NCBI GenBank assembly: GCA_011947345.1 | Contig: JAAVTG010000327.1 | Coordinates: 87,994-151,993 of the forward strand | Length of the DNA: 64,000 nt | Source of the DNA: Phytophthora quininea | Taxonomy: Eukaryota; Oomycota; Peronosporomycetes; Peronosporales; Peronosporaceae | Reading direction: 5' to 3' | Part shown: piece after piece, positions 22,558-33,709 of the stretch | Layout of the letters: each line of letters opens with the position of its first letter | How positions within the stretch are numbered: position 1 is the first letter of the stretch | Position numbers and translations under genes: made by a program | Notes under the pieces: model-generated | Databases searched by the model: none | What the model was told of the DNA's origin: nothing | What the model saw: the letters and a program-made list of their open reading frames with translations, nothing else

Positions 22558-23187
22558 ATGTGGAAGCCCGGCAGCGACCGGCCGCAGGACGCGCCCCAGA
22601 AGCAGCAGCAGAAGAAAGCCAAGCAGAGCGACGAGAAGCATGCGCCAGTGACAGGCGACTCCATGCCGGCGCTGAAGCCCAAGGCGCCCGCCAAGCTCTC
22701 GCAGAAGACACTTGCGATGAAGGTGCGTCCAGGGCCCTATGTGCCGTACTGTACTAGTCGAAGCTGACCCCTGTCTTCCTCTGTCTGCCAGTTCATGCAG
22801 CGCAAGCGGACGACCGAGGCGCAGCGCGTGGCGGCCGTCAAGGAGCAGCACAAGGAAGACACGTGGGAGGCGGCGCCTGAGGACGACGCCAACGAGGCCG
22901 ACGGCGACAGGATCGTGTGCCTGCGCGACGTGCCCGACCCGTCACTGCCGCTGGTCTTTGGTCGCCGCTCTTTCGGAGGCTTCAACAAAGGCGTAGAGGA
23001 CGAGTTCAAGGAGGCCTCGAGAGCGCTGCGCTTCGCCGCGTCCGAGGAGAAGGAGCTGCGCGAAGAAGTGTCGGCCGAGGAGATGACGTCGCGCATGCTC
23101 AAGTACACGGGGCTGGGGCGACGTACCAACGTCGGCAACGGGAGAGGAGGCAGACGCCCCAACGGCAACAAGCGCCAGCGGAAGTAA
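22558..23187 (+). CDS. MPHOSPH6: M-phase phosphoprotein 6 (exosome cofactor) homologue
   Basis: RNA-binding cofactor that ties the nuclear exosome to its helicase in pre-rRNA trimming. Seen: N-terminal LSQKTLAMK joined across an intron (about 22723-22791) to FMQR, reproducing the family hallmark L..L..MKFMQR; the second hallmark is GRRSFGGFNKGVEDEF; then EEMTSRMLKYTGLGRR and a basic Gly/Arg/Asn tail. About 187 residues after splicing, near the family size. Gln/Lys-rich N-terminus. No frame breaks. Nucleolar location is inferred from the family. Confidence 0.85.
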
Positions 23188-23227
23188 GCAGCCATGTATC
23201 CACGATAAGTTATTGGGCAGTCCGTTG

Positions 23228-24045
23228 TCACTCGTCGTCGCTGGCGTCCTCGTCACTGAAGTAGCTGCCTGGTTTCCGCTGCTTACGGCGGCGAGCTGTC
23301 ATTGCGGCAGGCTCCGTTGATAACGGAGGTGTTGGCGCCGACGTAGCAGCGCGATACGCGGACGAGGTTGGCAGTGCGGACGGGTAGGCCAAGAGCGACA
23401 ATGCGAGGTCTTCGTCGTCCGATCCAGACGGCGGCGCCCTGCAACAACAACAAACTCCATTAGACTCTACAATTGCCAATGCATCACTATCTGCATGCCA
23501 AACACTACGAACAGGATGTTGACGACGCCCTGGTCGTTGAAATAGTGCACACGCTCGTGCGGGTCGAACTTCTTCTTCTTCTTCTTGAGGTTCTTGCGAC
23601 TGCTCTTGCCGGAGGTGATCGTCGGCCGCTCGCGAGAGCCCAGCACATTGAGAGGGCAGTCGTACGACACATGGCCCAGTTGGCCGCACTCGAAGCAGCG
23701 CTGGGAAGTAGAATACTTTCGCTTCTTGGCAAACTCACTGGAGCGGCCGTTGTCTCGACTAAACGAGACTGCCAGTGTCATGCCTCCCACGAGCATTTTG
23801 TCCATCTTCTCGACTGCTCGAGCGCAGTCCTCGGCGCGAGCGAATTGAACGAAGCCCACACCTCGACTGCGCCGGGTCTGCTTGTCTCGCAGCACCAGCA
23901 CCCGCGCCAGCTTCCCGAAGGGGGCAAACAGCTGAGCCACGTCGTTGGTGGTGTAGGCGTACGGAAGCATCGCGACGTACGCAGTGCACGGCGAACAGCT
24001 AGCAGGAACCGCAGCAGCAGAAACTTCCTTCTTGGGAGCCTCCAT
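23228..24045 (-). CDS. ZCRB1: U11/U12 snRNP 31K protein (zinc knuckle and RRM protein 1)
   Basis: Component of the minor (U12-type) spliceosome. Seen in order: RRM with AYVAMLPYAYTTNDVAQLF (RNP2) and RSRGVGFVQFA (RNP1), residues 20-95; a CCHC knuckle CFECGQLGHVSYDC followed by PLNVLGSRERP; a Lys-rich block (KKKKKK); then an acidic region. The ending YFSDEDASDDE matches the family's conserved C-terminus. An intron with donor GTTCGT (about 23530) and acceptor GTTGCAG before GGCGCCGCC restores ...VNILAPPSGSDDEDLALSLL in frame. ATG 24045. The knuckle-plus-tail combination separates it from generic RRM proteins. Confidence 0.85.
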
Positions 24046-24106
24046 CGCGAATGGACAGTTTATGGCTACATTGTAAGTTTGCTATTAGGCGAGTTTACCA
24101 TTTTAA

Positions 24107-26756
24107 CTAGCGGAGACCGAAGCCCTCGGCCTGGTTGATCGCGAGCAGAAGACGCTCCTTAAGCTTCTCTCGGCTGCTGTACTCGGGGAGCAGCAGGTGG
24201 TTAAAACTGCATGTACGATAGGGGCATCATAGCGTCAACAAAACCTGCAAGACAACGATTGTCAAAGCTACCGCCTTACCACGTGTGAGCAGTGGGCAAG
24301 CGATCCGAGTCCGGGCCGTTGCGCGAGATCACAAACACGAGGTTCGAGAGGCCTCGGATGGGCACACGGTCACTGCCTGTAGCGAACCTTAGCAGCTTCT
24401 TCTTGTCCTGCAGGGGCAATGCATGCACAATGACCCAAAAGTCCCTACAAGCAGAAGCCACCCGTTAGGACTCACCGAGACACAAGGTCCCAAGCTTCAA
24501 AACTCACCGAATGATCGCGCTGTCCTCTGTGAAACCATCTTCATAGTGTGTGGCTTGTTCAAGCGCCTCGAAGTCCAGGTCACTGCTCCCACAGATCAGC
24601 AGCTGCAACTCCTCCCACCGAAACATACTCAGGACCTCGCGATTGCAAACTTGATGAAAGCCACGGTGGAAGGCCGAGTATTGTCGAGACACTGAGGTGT
24701 TTAGCAGGTAGTCCACGTACAGCTTTACGTACTCCTCTCGGTTTGTACTTGTCACTGGAATGGAGCTGCCTCCAGGTTTCAGCTCCACCGTCTTCATCTC
24801 GCCGAAAACCTCGTACGAGTACTCGAAATTCCGCTGATAAACCTCCTCCACGTCTCCCTGGAAAGTCAACAGTTGGCGCAAGCCACGACCAAGATCAGGC
24901 CAAGCCAATTCCAGGTCCTCCAGCCCCAACGGACAACTCATGAGCTTCTTGTACACAATGTGAGGAAAATTCACGTCCAAGATCACAGCATTGTAAATTG
25001 CGAGCGCTAGCAGAGTGCCAATCAGCTCAAACTCCATCGTGGCCTCTAGAGAATCACTATTGAACCACAGCGTGCGCGTTGTTTCATCATACGTAAACAT
25101 ACCGTACGCAGGGTCCAGTAGCTGGCGGATGAGGATCTGGAAGAACTCCTTTGCACTCCGCCTTCATCGATCCCTTCTTCTCCAATAAACCTGACCTTTA
25201 ATGGTTTCTTTAGCGTCTCTGCTGACGAGGACAGGTGCACCAACTGCTGCATTGCATCCTCCATGATGTTTTCACGACGAACTTTCAAGACCAAGTACGG
25301 CGAGGGTGCAGCGTCTAACATCATCACCGAACGAGACAGCACGGCGTCTTGCGCGCGGGCCCGCTGCTCCAGATCAGAGTCAATTTGCAGGACTTTGCTC
25401 TTGGACGCAGCGTCCAAGACGAAGGGAAAGTCGCAAAATGACATTTCCGACAGCATACGCTCCGGCATGTGCTCTACTTCCCGCGCAGCCTCCTCCTGCT
25501 CTCGTTGCTGCTCTTCACGCTCCCGCTCGACATCAGCACCGTCGGTTTGTACACGAAGCCGTCGCTCCTCCTGTCGATCAATTCGTCGGGCAGCTCGTAC
25601 AGCTGCCCGACGCTTCTTCCAGAAGATTATGGAGCGAGAATAGTCTAGCACAATGTCTACCTCCGAGTTAACAGCGTCGTTGTAGAACTCGTCGTATGCA
25701 GCAAACGGTTCCAGTCCATTCGCACGTTCTCGATTTACAATGTGCAGCTCTGCCAGCACACCGCACGCCGCGTACACCAGATCCATTTTCCGCGATCCGT
25801 ACAGACACACTGTGATCGATTGGTGGAGGATACCCATCAAGCGGTGCAATTCGTCCGCCGTGAAGAAAGCCATCCACTGATCACGCACTACAGCCTTCGC
25901 GTCTTCCGGCAGATAGAAAAACAATCTGCAGAGTCCGCCCACAACGTTCAAGAAGTCGGGGTCAAACATCGACGGGTGTTCAAACAGCACCAGAAAGAAA
26001 CGCAGTGCTCCTGGCGAGTGCCACGTCGAACACACATTCCACGGCTGCGTCACCAACATTTCCAGCGCATTGCGGAACGTGTTCCGCAACGCCTCCTGCT
26101 CACTCCCTGACATGGCCGCGTCCAGCAACGAAAACACTCTCCCCACCTGCTCGCGATCAATGCACCACCACTCGATTTTGGCCTCATCCTGCCGTGCAAT
26201 GTCCCTCACAAAGGCAGCGCTCAAGGCGTCCGGGTCCGAGAACACCTGGTACACTAATCTCTTGACCACTCGGTAGTCGTGTGACTCGGCCGCTTGAGTC
26301 AGCGCTTCCTCCAGCTGCGTGGCCATGGGGGTGGTGGGGGTAGCAGTAGTAGCAGTTATGGGTACTCCTCTGCCTTGCATTGTCTGTCCGTTGCTCGTCT
26401 GCTTGGGTACTGAGGAATTGGTTAGCACTGGGGCGGCAGACGGCGGAGAGAGGCTGGCGACTGCTAGTTCGTGGGCCACGACGACGGAGGAGGCGGGCGT
26501 CGCGTCCTTGAGCGTCTCCATCTCCACGTTCTCCTGGTGTCTCGACGCATCCTCCATCTTGACGTCCCCCTGGAGTCGCGTCTACCGCGGTCTTGTCTGC
26601 ATGAGACGAAGCAGCGGCGGTTTGCTGCATCTCCATGAGCGCATGAGCCACGGCGTCGTTGGGTTCCAGGCCCTGCGACAGGAAGCGCGCGTATGCGGTG
26701 CGGAACAGCTCCTGGTACTGCTCGGCGTCGTCGCCCTGCTGCTGCTGCGTCTCCAT
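24107..26756 (-). CDS. HECT-type E3 ubiquitin ligase (UBE3A/HECTD2-like)
   Basis: Accepts ubiquitin from an E2 on a catalytic Cys and passes it to substrates. N-terminus [18 protein letters not shown] at 26756; a frame step near 26575; a helical middle ([44 protein letters not shown]); then the HECT N-lobe: [34 protein letters not shown]. After a step near 25150 come [43 protein letters not shown] and FHQVC. C-lobe exons give [15 protein letters not shown] and the catalytic [18 protein letters not shown], ending [11 protein letters not shown]. The catalytic Cys codon is split by an intron (24207-24279). No AZUL zinc domain was found, so the substrate class is unknown. Its promoter now holds the transposon array. 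Confidence 0.88.
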
Positions 26757-26923
26757 CAACCCAACCGAAAAGCTTCTTCTTGGCCGTCTCGCTTTTTGGA
26801 AATGAAAAGTGTCGATCTTTGAAGTGTCAGAATCAGGTTTTATCAGATGAAAACGTCTACTGGATTGGTGGAAATTGTAGTATAGGGGCGTTTGTATACT
26901 TGCGGCAAGACGCTCTTCCACAT

Positions 26924-26931
26924 CCACGTCG
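26924..26931 (+). repeat. Target-site duplication, left copy
   Basis: CCACGTCG directly left of the transposon array, repeated exactly at 37096-37103 to its right. The internal copy junctions carry only CCACGT. Confidence 0.75.
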
Positions 26932-26948
26932 GGTTTATTGGAGATGCT

Positions 26949-26994
26949 GGGGCCGAAAGGCCCCGACATCTCCGATCGGAACCTTTGGTTCCGA
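26949..26994. repeat. Paired subterminal hairpins at the transposon left end
   Basis: GGGGCC-GAAA-GGCCCC (26949-26964) and TCGGAACC-TTT-GGTTCCGA (26976-26994) are perfect stem-loops 11 bp apart. Both recur in copies 2 and 3 (starting about 30339 and 33727). Confidence 0.9.
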
Positions 26995-27092
26995 CACCCC
27001 GCTATGATCAATTTTGTCAGGTAATAGCAGATCTCTAAAATTTTTGGAGTCCGAATTCTCTCCCCTTCACAAGCCAGCAAGGTCTAGCCAAG

Positions 27093-30001
27093 ATGGATAG
27101 CGAAACCAAGAAGCGGACGATTCAAGACGCGATCGCAAGGAAGGCGTTCCCACCCACGGTTGACCTACCAGAAGCCAGACGCCACTGGGAAGAACTGTGT
27201 CCTTTAGGCGGCCTGTTTGATCGTCCAGTGGTTGTGTGGGTCCCCGAGTGTCTGAATCAGAACGGCAAGCCATCGTGTGTTGTGAAAAGCTGTCTCTGTA
27301 CACCGAGAGTGAAAGAGTATCTTCAGCGCGTGGTGGAGGATGTTAATGGAAAGCAGGACTTACTGTACGTGAAGTATCAATGCACTGGAGCAAGTCGTTC
27401 GTGTTTTTCGACGGTCACCTACGAGTACCTACAAACGAACGTGGAGACAATTGTTCACTTCCCTTACATTTTAGGTGTTAAGACTGGTTATTCTAAGGAT
27501 CTGCTCGACATGGTACACTACGGAATCATGTCCGCGAATGGACTTGCAAGTGTTGTCGCTAGTGTCAGCCGCCGTCGAACTTCGCGGTACTACAAGTTGT
27601 ATACTATTTTTCGGAGCGGATTCGACGATTAAAAACTGTCAATCCTAGCTATAGCGCTGCATCTCCCCGTCAGTGGAGCAGTATTGCAGTGCCAATGGAG
27701 TTGTGGATAGCAAGGTGCTGACGTCGATTTGGATGGAGATGACCTCAATTTATAGTCCCCTGTGTGAATTATTGATGAAGCGGATGAAGGTGAGGAAAGT
27801 TCTCCGGATAGATCACTCAGTTAAGTTCTGCAAGCGGCTAAAGGTATGGACTGGTAGTGGGCAGCGAGAAGGTCTGCAAGATGCAAAATTGCTACTGTTA
27901 GTTCAAAACGAAATAGGTCAAATTGTGGGGAGAAGACTGACCCGTTCGGAGAACAATGAAGAGACGAGTGCGCTGCTGGAGACGATATCTCCCACACTGT
28001 CATCGGATCCCTCAAATGAGCTGTTTCTCGTAAGCGACAACGCGAACGCTGTTCGAGGAATGGTGTCAAACATATTTGGAAGTGCTGTCAGCATCAAGCA
28101 AGACCCGTTCCACCTGATCGAACGAATTTCGTCGAAGCTGTCGACACAAGCAAAACAGAAATGGATTAAAAAGCAGCTGCGCAGTGCCTTATACACGGTT
28201 GATCGTCAGCTGCGTCCACCCGAGGAAATGGAGGAGGAGTTTAAGCAAGTTGTCGAATCTGTTGATCTCACAGACCTCTCGTGTACAGAGGCTACTTGGA
28301 GTGGTTGCTGGAATAGCAACGCGAAGCAGATCCGAGTTGGCGACCTTTACGTCCATGATAATGACTACCGAGAATGCCGCAAAAGCCTGTACGCATTGTC
28401 GCTACCAGCCAACTTGAAGGCTTTCACTCCGCTCTTAAGAAGTTGTTGAACCGAACGATTTCCGTGGACGTGGGCTTGAGAATATTAGACATCTTCATAG
28501 TTCGCCACAACTTACGAGTTGGATCCAAGTTTGGTCGCAATCCTTCCTTCGGGGAGATTGACTTCGTCGAGCTGGCAAAAGCGGCCATTCTTTCGCAAGG
28601 CGTTCTACCAGAATCCCCCAACTCGCATTTGTCCACCACGTCTTATCCGAGCCGCTGAAAGAACCTACGTATCGCTCAGCATCTTCTCTCGACTTCTCCT
28701 TCAGCACGTGGATGCGAATGTTTGAGACTGCTCGCGTTCAGCCAGAACGGCTGGATGAAGCTCTCGCTGCTTCACGTCGACACAGGAAAACCGTTCGTGA
28801 GCTGTTGCTGAAAAACAACACAAACAAAATTGGGCAGCGGTTAAGTAAGTCAGCATTCCTCCGGTTATTGCAACTCGAAGAGTTCGACTACGAGTCGACA
28901 GTAGGCTTCTCCTTACATGAGTACGAGCTGCTTCGGCAAGTGAGGGACGAACAAGCACGAGAGAGCGATTCCTGGTCCACCTGTCCGCTGGTGACTACGA
29001 TATTGTTCAATATCGTAGTCTTGAACGGAGTGAACAAGAGTCTTACACTACGGCGACGCAGTTATTCGACCATTTCGTCAAAGCTCCAGTCACTTTCTGC
29101 TGACACGAAAGGGAAACAGAAGCAAGAGGAGTCGTCAGCCAAATCTCGCCCGTTATTTGCGTTCAAAACTTACAAACCCACCTCCGAGTCCAGCGCGCAA
29201 GAGCAGGAACTTCAAATTGAGCTCTTCGAAGCACTGCGCAGCTCCAAGTTGTTTACAAGCCGGAAGAAGGTTTTCATGCGTGTATACGCGTTTGCAAGTC
29301 GTGCGTGTGACGGGATCTACCCCAAAACAGACGACTATCTGGAGCGCAGATGGGGAGCGTTGAAGCGAGCTAGCAACCGAGGTGCAGCGTTGAAAATCAA
29401 ATTAAAGGTATGTCCGGCCGCCCTTGCGCAGTATGCAGCACCACAACCTTTTTCAGCGGCCGTGGCAGCGACTCAATCAGCCGATTCTGCACATGGTGGC
29501 CATCCAACACTTGCAGCATCTCCAGCAGCTTCCGATTTAGCAGACTTCACATTTACAAGTCCGCAGTCGACTTCTGCAGCCACCGCCAACGACAGCAGAC
29601 GGATCATTGGTTCACTCCACCAATCTAACAACGAATTGCCTCACTTGCAGCTGCTTCAATCTCCACCACCTACCAGCATAGCAGGTGACGACCTCGCCTT
29701 CTTCAAGTCGATGGCAGACTCAATTCCGCAAGCTCCGCACAAGTGGACATACATCTACGGACTGTTTCGGCAAAAATATCCCTCTAGTAACATGACACTG
29801 AACGCGTTGCGGTGCCGGCTGAAAGAGAAAAAGCAGCGCAAGCAAAAGGCAGCGATGCCACCGATTGAAGTTCACCCTCCACCCAAGAAAATCAGGGCTA
29901 CATCATGCCCAAGTTGCCAGAAGAAGAGGAAAAATGTGGAGACGGAGGCGTCAATCCTTCATGCACGCGTAGAACAAACACAGCGAGCACTAGCACATTA
30001 G
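27093..30001 (+). CDS. Transposase of copy 1, frame-interrupted
   Basis: About 970 residues if read through. N-terminal Cys-rich part (CVVKSCLC ... YQCTGASRSC) may bind zinc. Core: LRIDHSVKFCKRLKVW (first Asp), LFLVSDNANAVRGMV (second Asp) followed by DPFHLIERI, and TSQLEGFHSALKKLL (candidate Glu), a DDE layout. The C-terminal half (429 codons from 28712) has a Ser/Ala-rich linker and a Myb/SANT-like segment (KWTYIYGLFRQKYPSSNM). Frame steps, each equal to one lost base: at about 27604 (T run of 5 where copies 2 and 3 have 6), about 27670, about 28400 and about 28610. The last three are shared by all copies. Confidence 0.75.
28993..29020. repeat. Perfect 12-bp-arm hairpin inside the transposase frame
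   Basis: GACTACGATATT-GTTC-AATATCGTAGTC, repeated at 32381-32408 and 35771-35798. It is coding (reading ...TTILFNIVV), yet fully self-complementary. Confidence 0.95.
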
Positions 30002-30321
30002 ACAGATTCTTCGTGTCTGAATGAATCGCCAAAACGTACCCGTTATCGCTCGCTATGCTGGAGGCTGCTTGTAGTGGTTGTTCGTCATGTGTGTCTGCGC
30101 AGTAGAGGCCCCGAGGAGGCTGTGATAAGTCGCTTCGCCTGCGCAACAGGAGTTTGGCGAAGTCGAACGTCGAGCACGCCAGTCAGCCCAAACGCGATCT
30201 GCTGGGGACGCGGGGAAGCGGGACAAACGAACGGGACGAAGGAGGTACAGGTGGTGCCGATGGTGCTGATTGGTCGAGATGGTGGCGGGACATCCCCTGG
30301 CATTTTCGACAAACCCCACGT

Positions 30322-33300
30322 GGTTTATTGGAGATGCTGGGGCCGAAAGGCCCCGACATCTCCGATCGGAACCTTTGGTTCCGACACCCCGCTATGATCA
30401 ATTTTGTCAGGTAATAGCAGATCTCTAAAATTTTGGAGTCCGAATTCTCTCCCTTCACAAGCCAGCAAGGTCTAGCCAAGATGGATAGCGAAACCAAGAA
30501 GCGGACGATTCAAGACGCGATCGCAAGGAAGGCGTTCCCACCCACGGTTGACCTACCAGAAGCCAGACGCCACTGGGAAGAACTGTGTCCTTTAGGCGGC
30601 CTGTTTGATCGTCCAGTGGTTGTGTGGGTCCCCGAGTGTCTGAATCAGAACGGCAAGCCATCGTGTGTTGTGAAAAGCTGTCTCTGTACACCGAGAGTGA
30701 AAGAGTATCTTCAGCGCGTGGTGGAGGATGTTAATGGAAAGCAGGACTTACTGTACGTGAAGTATCAATGCACTGGAGCAAGTCGTTCGTGTTTTTCGAC
30801 GGTCACCTACGAGTACCTACAAACGAACGTGGAGACAATTGTTCACTTCCCTTACATTTTAGGTGTTAAGACTGGTTATTCTAAGGATCTGCTCGACATG
30901 GTACACTACGGAATCATGTCCGCGAATGGACTTGCAAGTGTTGTCGCTAGTGTCAGCCGCCGTCGAACTTCGCGGTACTACAAGTTGTATACTATTTTTT
31001 CGGAGCGGATTCGACGATTAAAAACTGTCAATCCTAGCTATAGCGCTGCATCTCCCCGTCAGTGGAGCAGTATTGCAGTGCCAATGGAGTTGTGGATAGC
31101 AAGGTGCTGACGTCGATTTGGATGGAGATGACCTCAATTTATAGTCCCCTGTGTGAATTATTGATGAAGCGGATGAAGGTGAGGAAAGTTCTCCGGATAG
31201 ATCACTCAGTTAAGTTCTGCAAGCGGCTAAAGGTATGGACTGGTAGTGGGCAGCGAGAAGGTCTGCAAGATGCAAAATTGCTACTGTTAGTTCAAAACGA
31301 AATAGGTCAAATTGTGGGGAGAAGACTGACCCGTTCGGAGAACAATGAAGAGACGAGTGCGCTGCTGGAGACGATATCTCCCACACTGTCATCGGATCCC
31401 TCAAATGAGCTGTTTCTCGTAAGCGACAACGCGAACGCTGTTCGAGGAATGGTGTCAAACATATTTGGAAGTGCTGTCAGCATCAAGCAAGACCCGTTCC
31501 ACCTGATCGAACGAATTTCGTCGAAGCTGTCGACACAAGCAAAACAGAAATGGATTAAAAGCAGCTGCGCAGTGCCTTATACACGGTTGATCGTCAGCTG
31601 CGTCCACCCGAGGAAATGGAGGAGGAGTTTAAGCAAGTTGTCGAATCTGTTGATCTCACAGACCTCTCGTGTACAGAGGCTACTTGGAGTGGTTGCTGGA
31701 ATAGCAACGCGAAGCAGATCCGAGTTGGCGACCTTTACGTCCATGATAATGACTACCGAGAATGCCGCAAAAGCCTGTACGCATTGTCGCTACCAGCCAA
31801 CTTGAAGGCTTTCACTCCGCTCTTAAGAAGTTGTTGAACCGAACGATTTCCGTGGACGTGGGCTTGAGAATATTAGACATCTTCATAGTTCGCCACAACT
31901 TACGAGTTGGATCCAAGTTTGGTCGCAATCCTTCCTTCGGGGAGATTGACTTCGTCGAGCTGGCAAAAGCGGCCATTCTTTCGCAAGGCGTTCTACCAGA
32001 ATCCCCCAACTCGCATTTGTCCACCACGTCTTATCCGAGCCGCTGAAAGAACCTACGTATCGCTCAGCATCTTCTCTCGACTTCTCCTTCAGCACGTGGA
32101 TGCGAATGTTTGAGACTGCTCGCGTTCAGCCAGAACGGCTGGATGAAGCTCTCGCTGCTTCACGTCGACACAGGAAAACCGTTCGTGAGCTGTTGCTGAA
32201 AAACAACACAAACAAAATTGGGCAGCGGTTAAGTAAGTCAGCATTCCTCCGGTTATTGCAACTCGAAGAGTTCGACTACGAGTCGACAGTAGGCTTCTCC
32301 TTACATGAGTACGAGCTGCTTCGGCAAGTGAGGGACGAACAAGCACGAGAGAGCGATTCCTGGTCCACCTGTCCGCTGGTGACTACGATATTGTTCAATA
32401 TCGTAGTCTTGAACGGAGTGAACAAGAGTCTTACACTACGGCGACGCAGTTATTCGACCATTTCGTCAAAGCTCCAGTCACTTTCTGCTGACACGAAAGG
32501 GAAACAGAAGCAAGAGGAGTCGTCAGCCAAATCTCGCCCGTTATTTGCGTTCAAAACTTACAAACCCACCTCCGAGTCCAGCGCGCAAGAGCAGGAACTT
32601 CAAATTGAGCTCTTCGAAGCACTGCGCAGCTCCAAGTTGTTTACAAGCCGGAAGAAGGTTTTCATGCGTGTATACGCGTTTGCAAGTCGTGCGTGTGACG
32701 GGATCTACCCCAAAACAGACGACTATCTGGAGCGCAGATGGGGAGCGTTGAAGCGAGCTAGCAACCGAGGTGCAGCGTTGAAAATCAAATTAAAGGTATG
32801 TCCGGCCGCCCTTGCGCAGTATGCAGCACCACAACCTTTTTCAGCGGCCGTGGCAGCGACTCAATCAGCCGATTCTGCACATGGTGGCCATCCAACACTT
32901 GCAGCATCTCCAGCAGCTTCCGATTTAGCAGACTTCACATTTACAAGTCCGCAGTCGACTTCTGCAGCCACCGCCAACGACAGCAGACGGATCATTGGTT
33001 CACTCCACCAATCTAACAACGAATTGCCTCACTTGCAGCTGCTTCAATCTCCACCACCTACCAGCATAGCAGGTGACGACCTCGCCTTCTTCAAGTCGAT
33101 GGCAGACTCAATTCCGCAAGCTCCGCACAAGTGGACATACATCTACGGACTGTTTCGGCAAAAATATCCCTCTAGTAACATGACACTGAACGCGTTGCGG
33201 TGCCGGCTGAAAGAGAAAAAGCAGCGCAAGCAAAAGGCAGCGATGCCACCGATTGAAGTTCACCCTCCACCCAAGAAAATCAGGGCTACATCATGCCCAA

Positions 33301-33703
33301 GTTGCCAGAAGAAGAGGAAAAATGTGGAGACGGAGGCGTCAATCCTTCATGCACGCGTAGAACAAACACAGCGAGCACTAGCACATTAGACAGATTCTTC
33401 GTGTCTGAATGAATCGCCAAAACGTACCCGTTATCGCTCGCTATGCTGGAGGCTGCTTGTAGTGGTTGTTCGTCATGTGTGTCTGCGCAGTAGAGGCCCC
33501 GAGGAGGCTGTGATAAGTCGCTTCGCCTGCGCAACAGGAGTTTGGCGAAGTCGAACGTCGAGCACGCCAGTCAGCCCAAACGCGATCTGCTGGGGACGCG
33601 GGGAAGCGGGACAAACGAACGGGACGAAGGAGGTACAGGTGGTGCCGATGGTGCTGATTGGTCGAGATGGTGGCGGGACATCCCCTGGCATTTTCGACAA
33701 ACC
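30322..33703 (+). mobile_element. DDE transposon, tandem copy 2 (3382 bp)
   Basis: Same structure as copy 1, joined to it by CCACGT (30316-30321) and to copy 3 by the same six bases (33704-33709). Relative to copy 1 I found only run-length differences: one T fewer at about 30433, one T more at about 30999, one C fewer at about 30450 and one A fewer at about 31556. These account exactly for the 2-bp length difference. Confidence 0.85.
30481..33389 (+). CDS. Transposase of copy 2, frame-interrupted
   Basis: As in copy 1, but the N-terminal part is open to the shared step because the T run at about 30999 has six bases. This copy instead breaks in the DDE core at about 31556 (four A where copies 1 and 3 have five), turning WIKKQLRSAL out of frame. 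The 429-codon C-terminal frame (32100-33389) is intact. Confidence 0.75.
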
Positions 33704-33709
33704 CCACGT

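Larger units (their letters stand above)
26932..30315 (+). mobile_element. DDE transposon, tandem copy 1 (3384 bp)
   Basis: Begins GGTTTATTGGAGATGC and ends GCATTTTCGACAAACC. The ends form imperfect inverted repeats of about 16 bp. Two perfect hairpins sit just inside the left end (26949-26964, 26976-26994). One long transposase region follows (27093-30001), then a 314-bp non-coding tail. The 8-bp flanking duplication fits hAT or Mutator-like elements; the family is not settled by what I can see. Copies 2 and 3 follow head to tail, separated by CCACGT. Confidence 0.85.

Noticed and set aside
26184..27080. Minus-strand open frame joining the HECT N-terminus to transposon sequence, as if a fusion
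   Set aside because: The part upstream of METQQQQ (26756) is read through the promoter and the transposon end; it is chance readthrough, not a domesticated fusion.
27067..27303. Antisense 78-codon frames and other repeated small frames in each transposon copy
   Set aside because: They mirror the transposase on the opposite strand and are identical in all copies only because the copies are identical.
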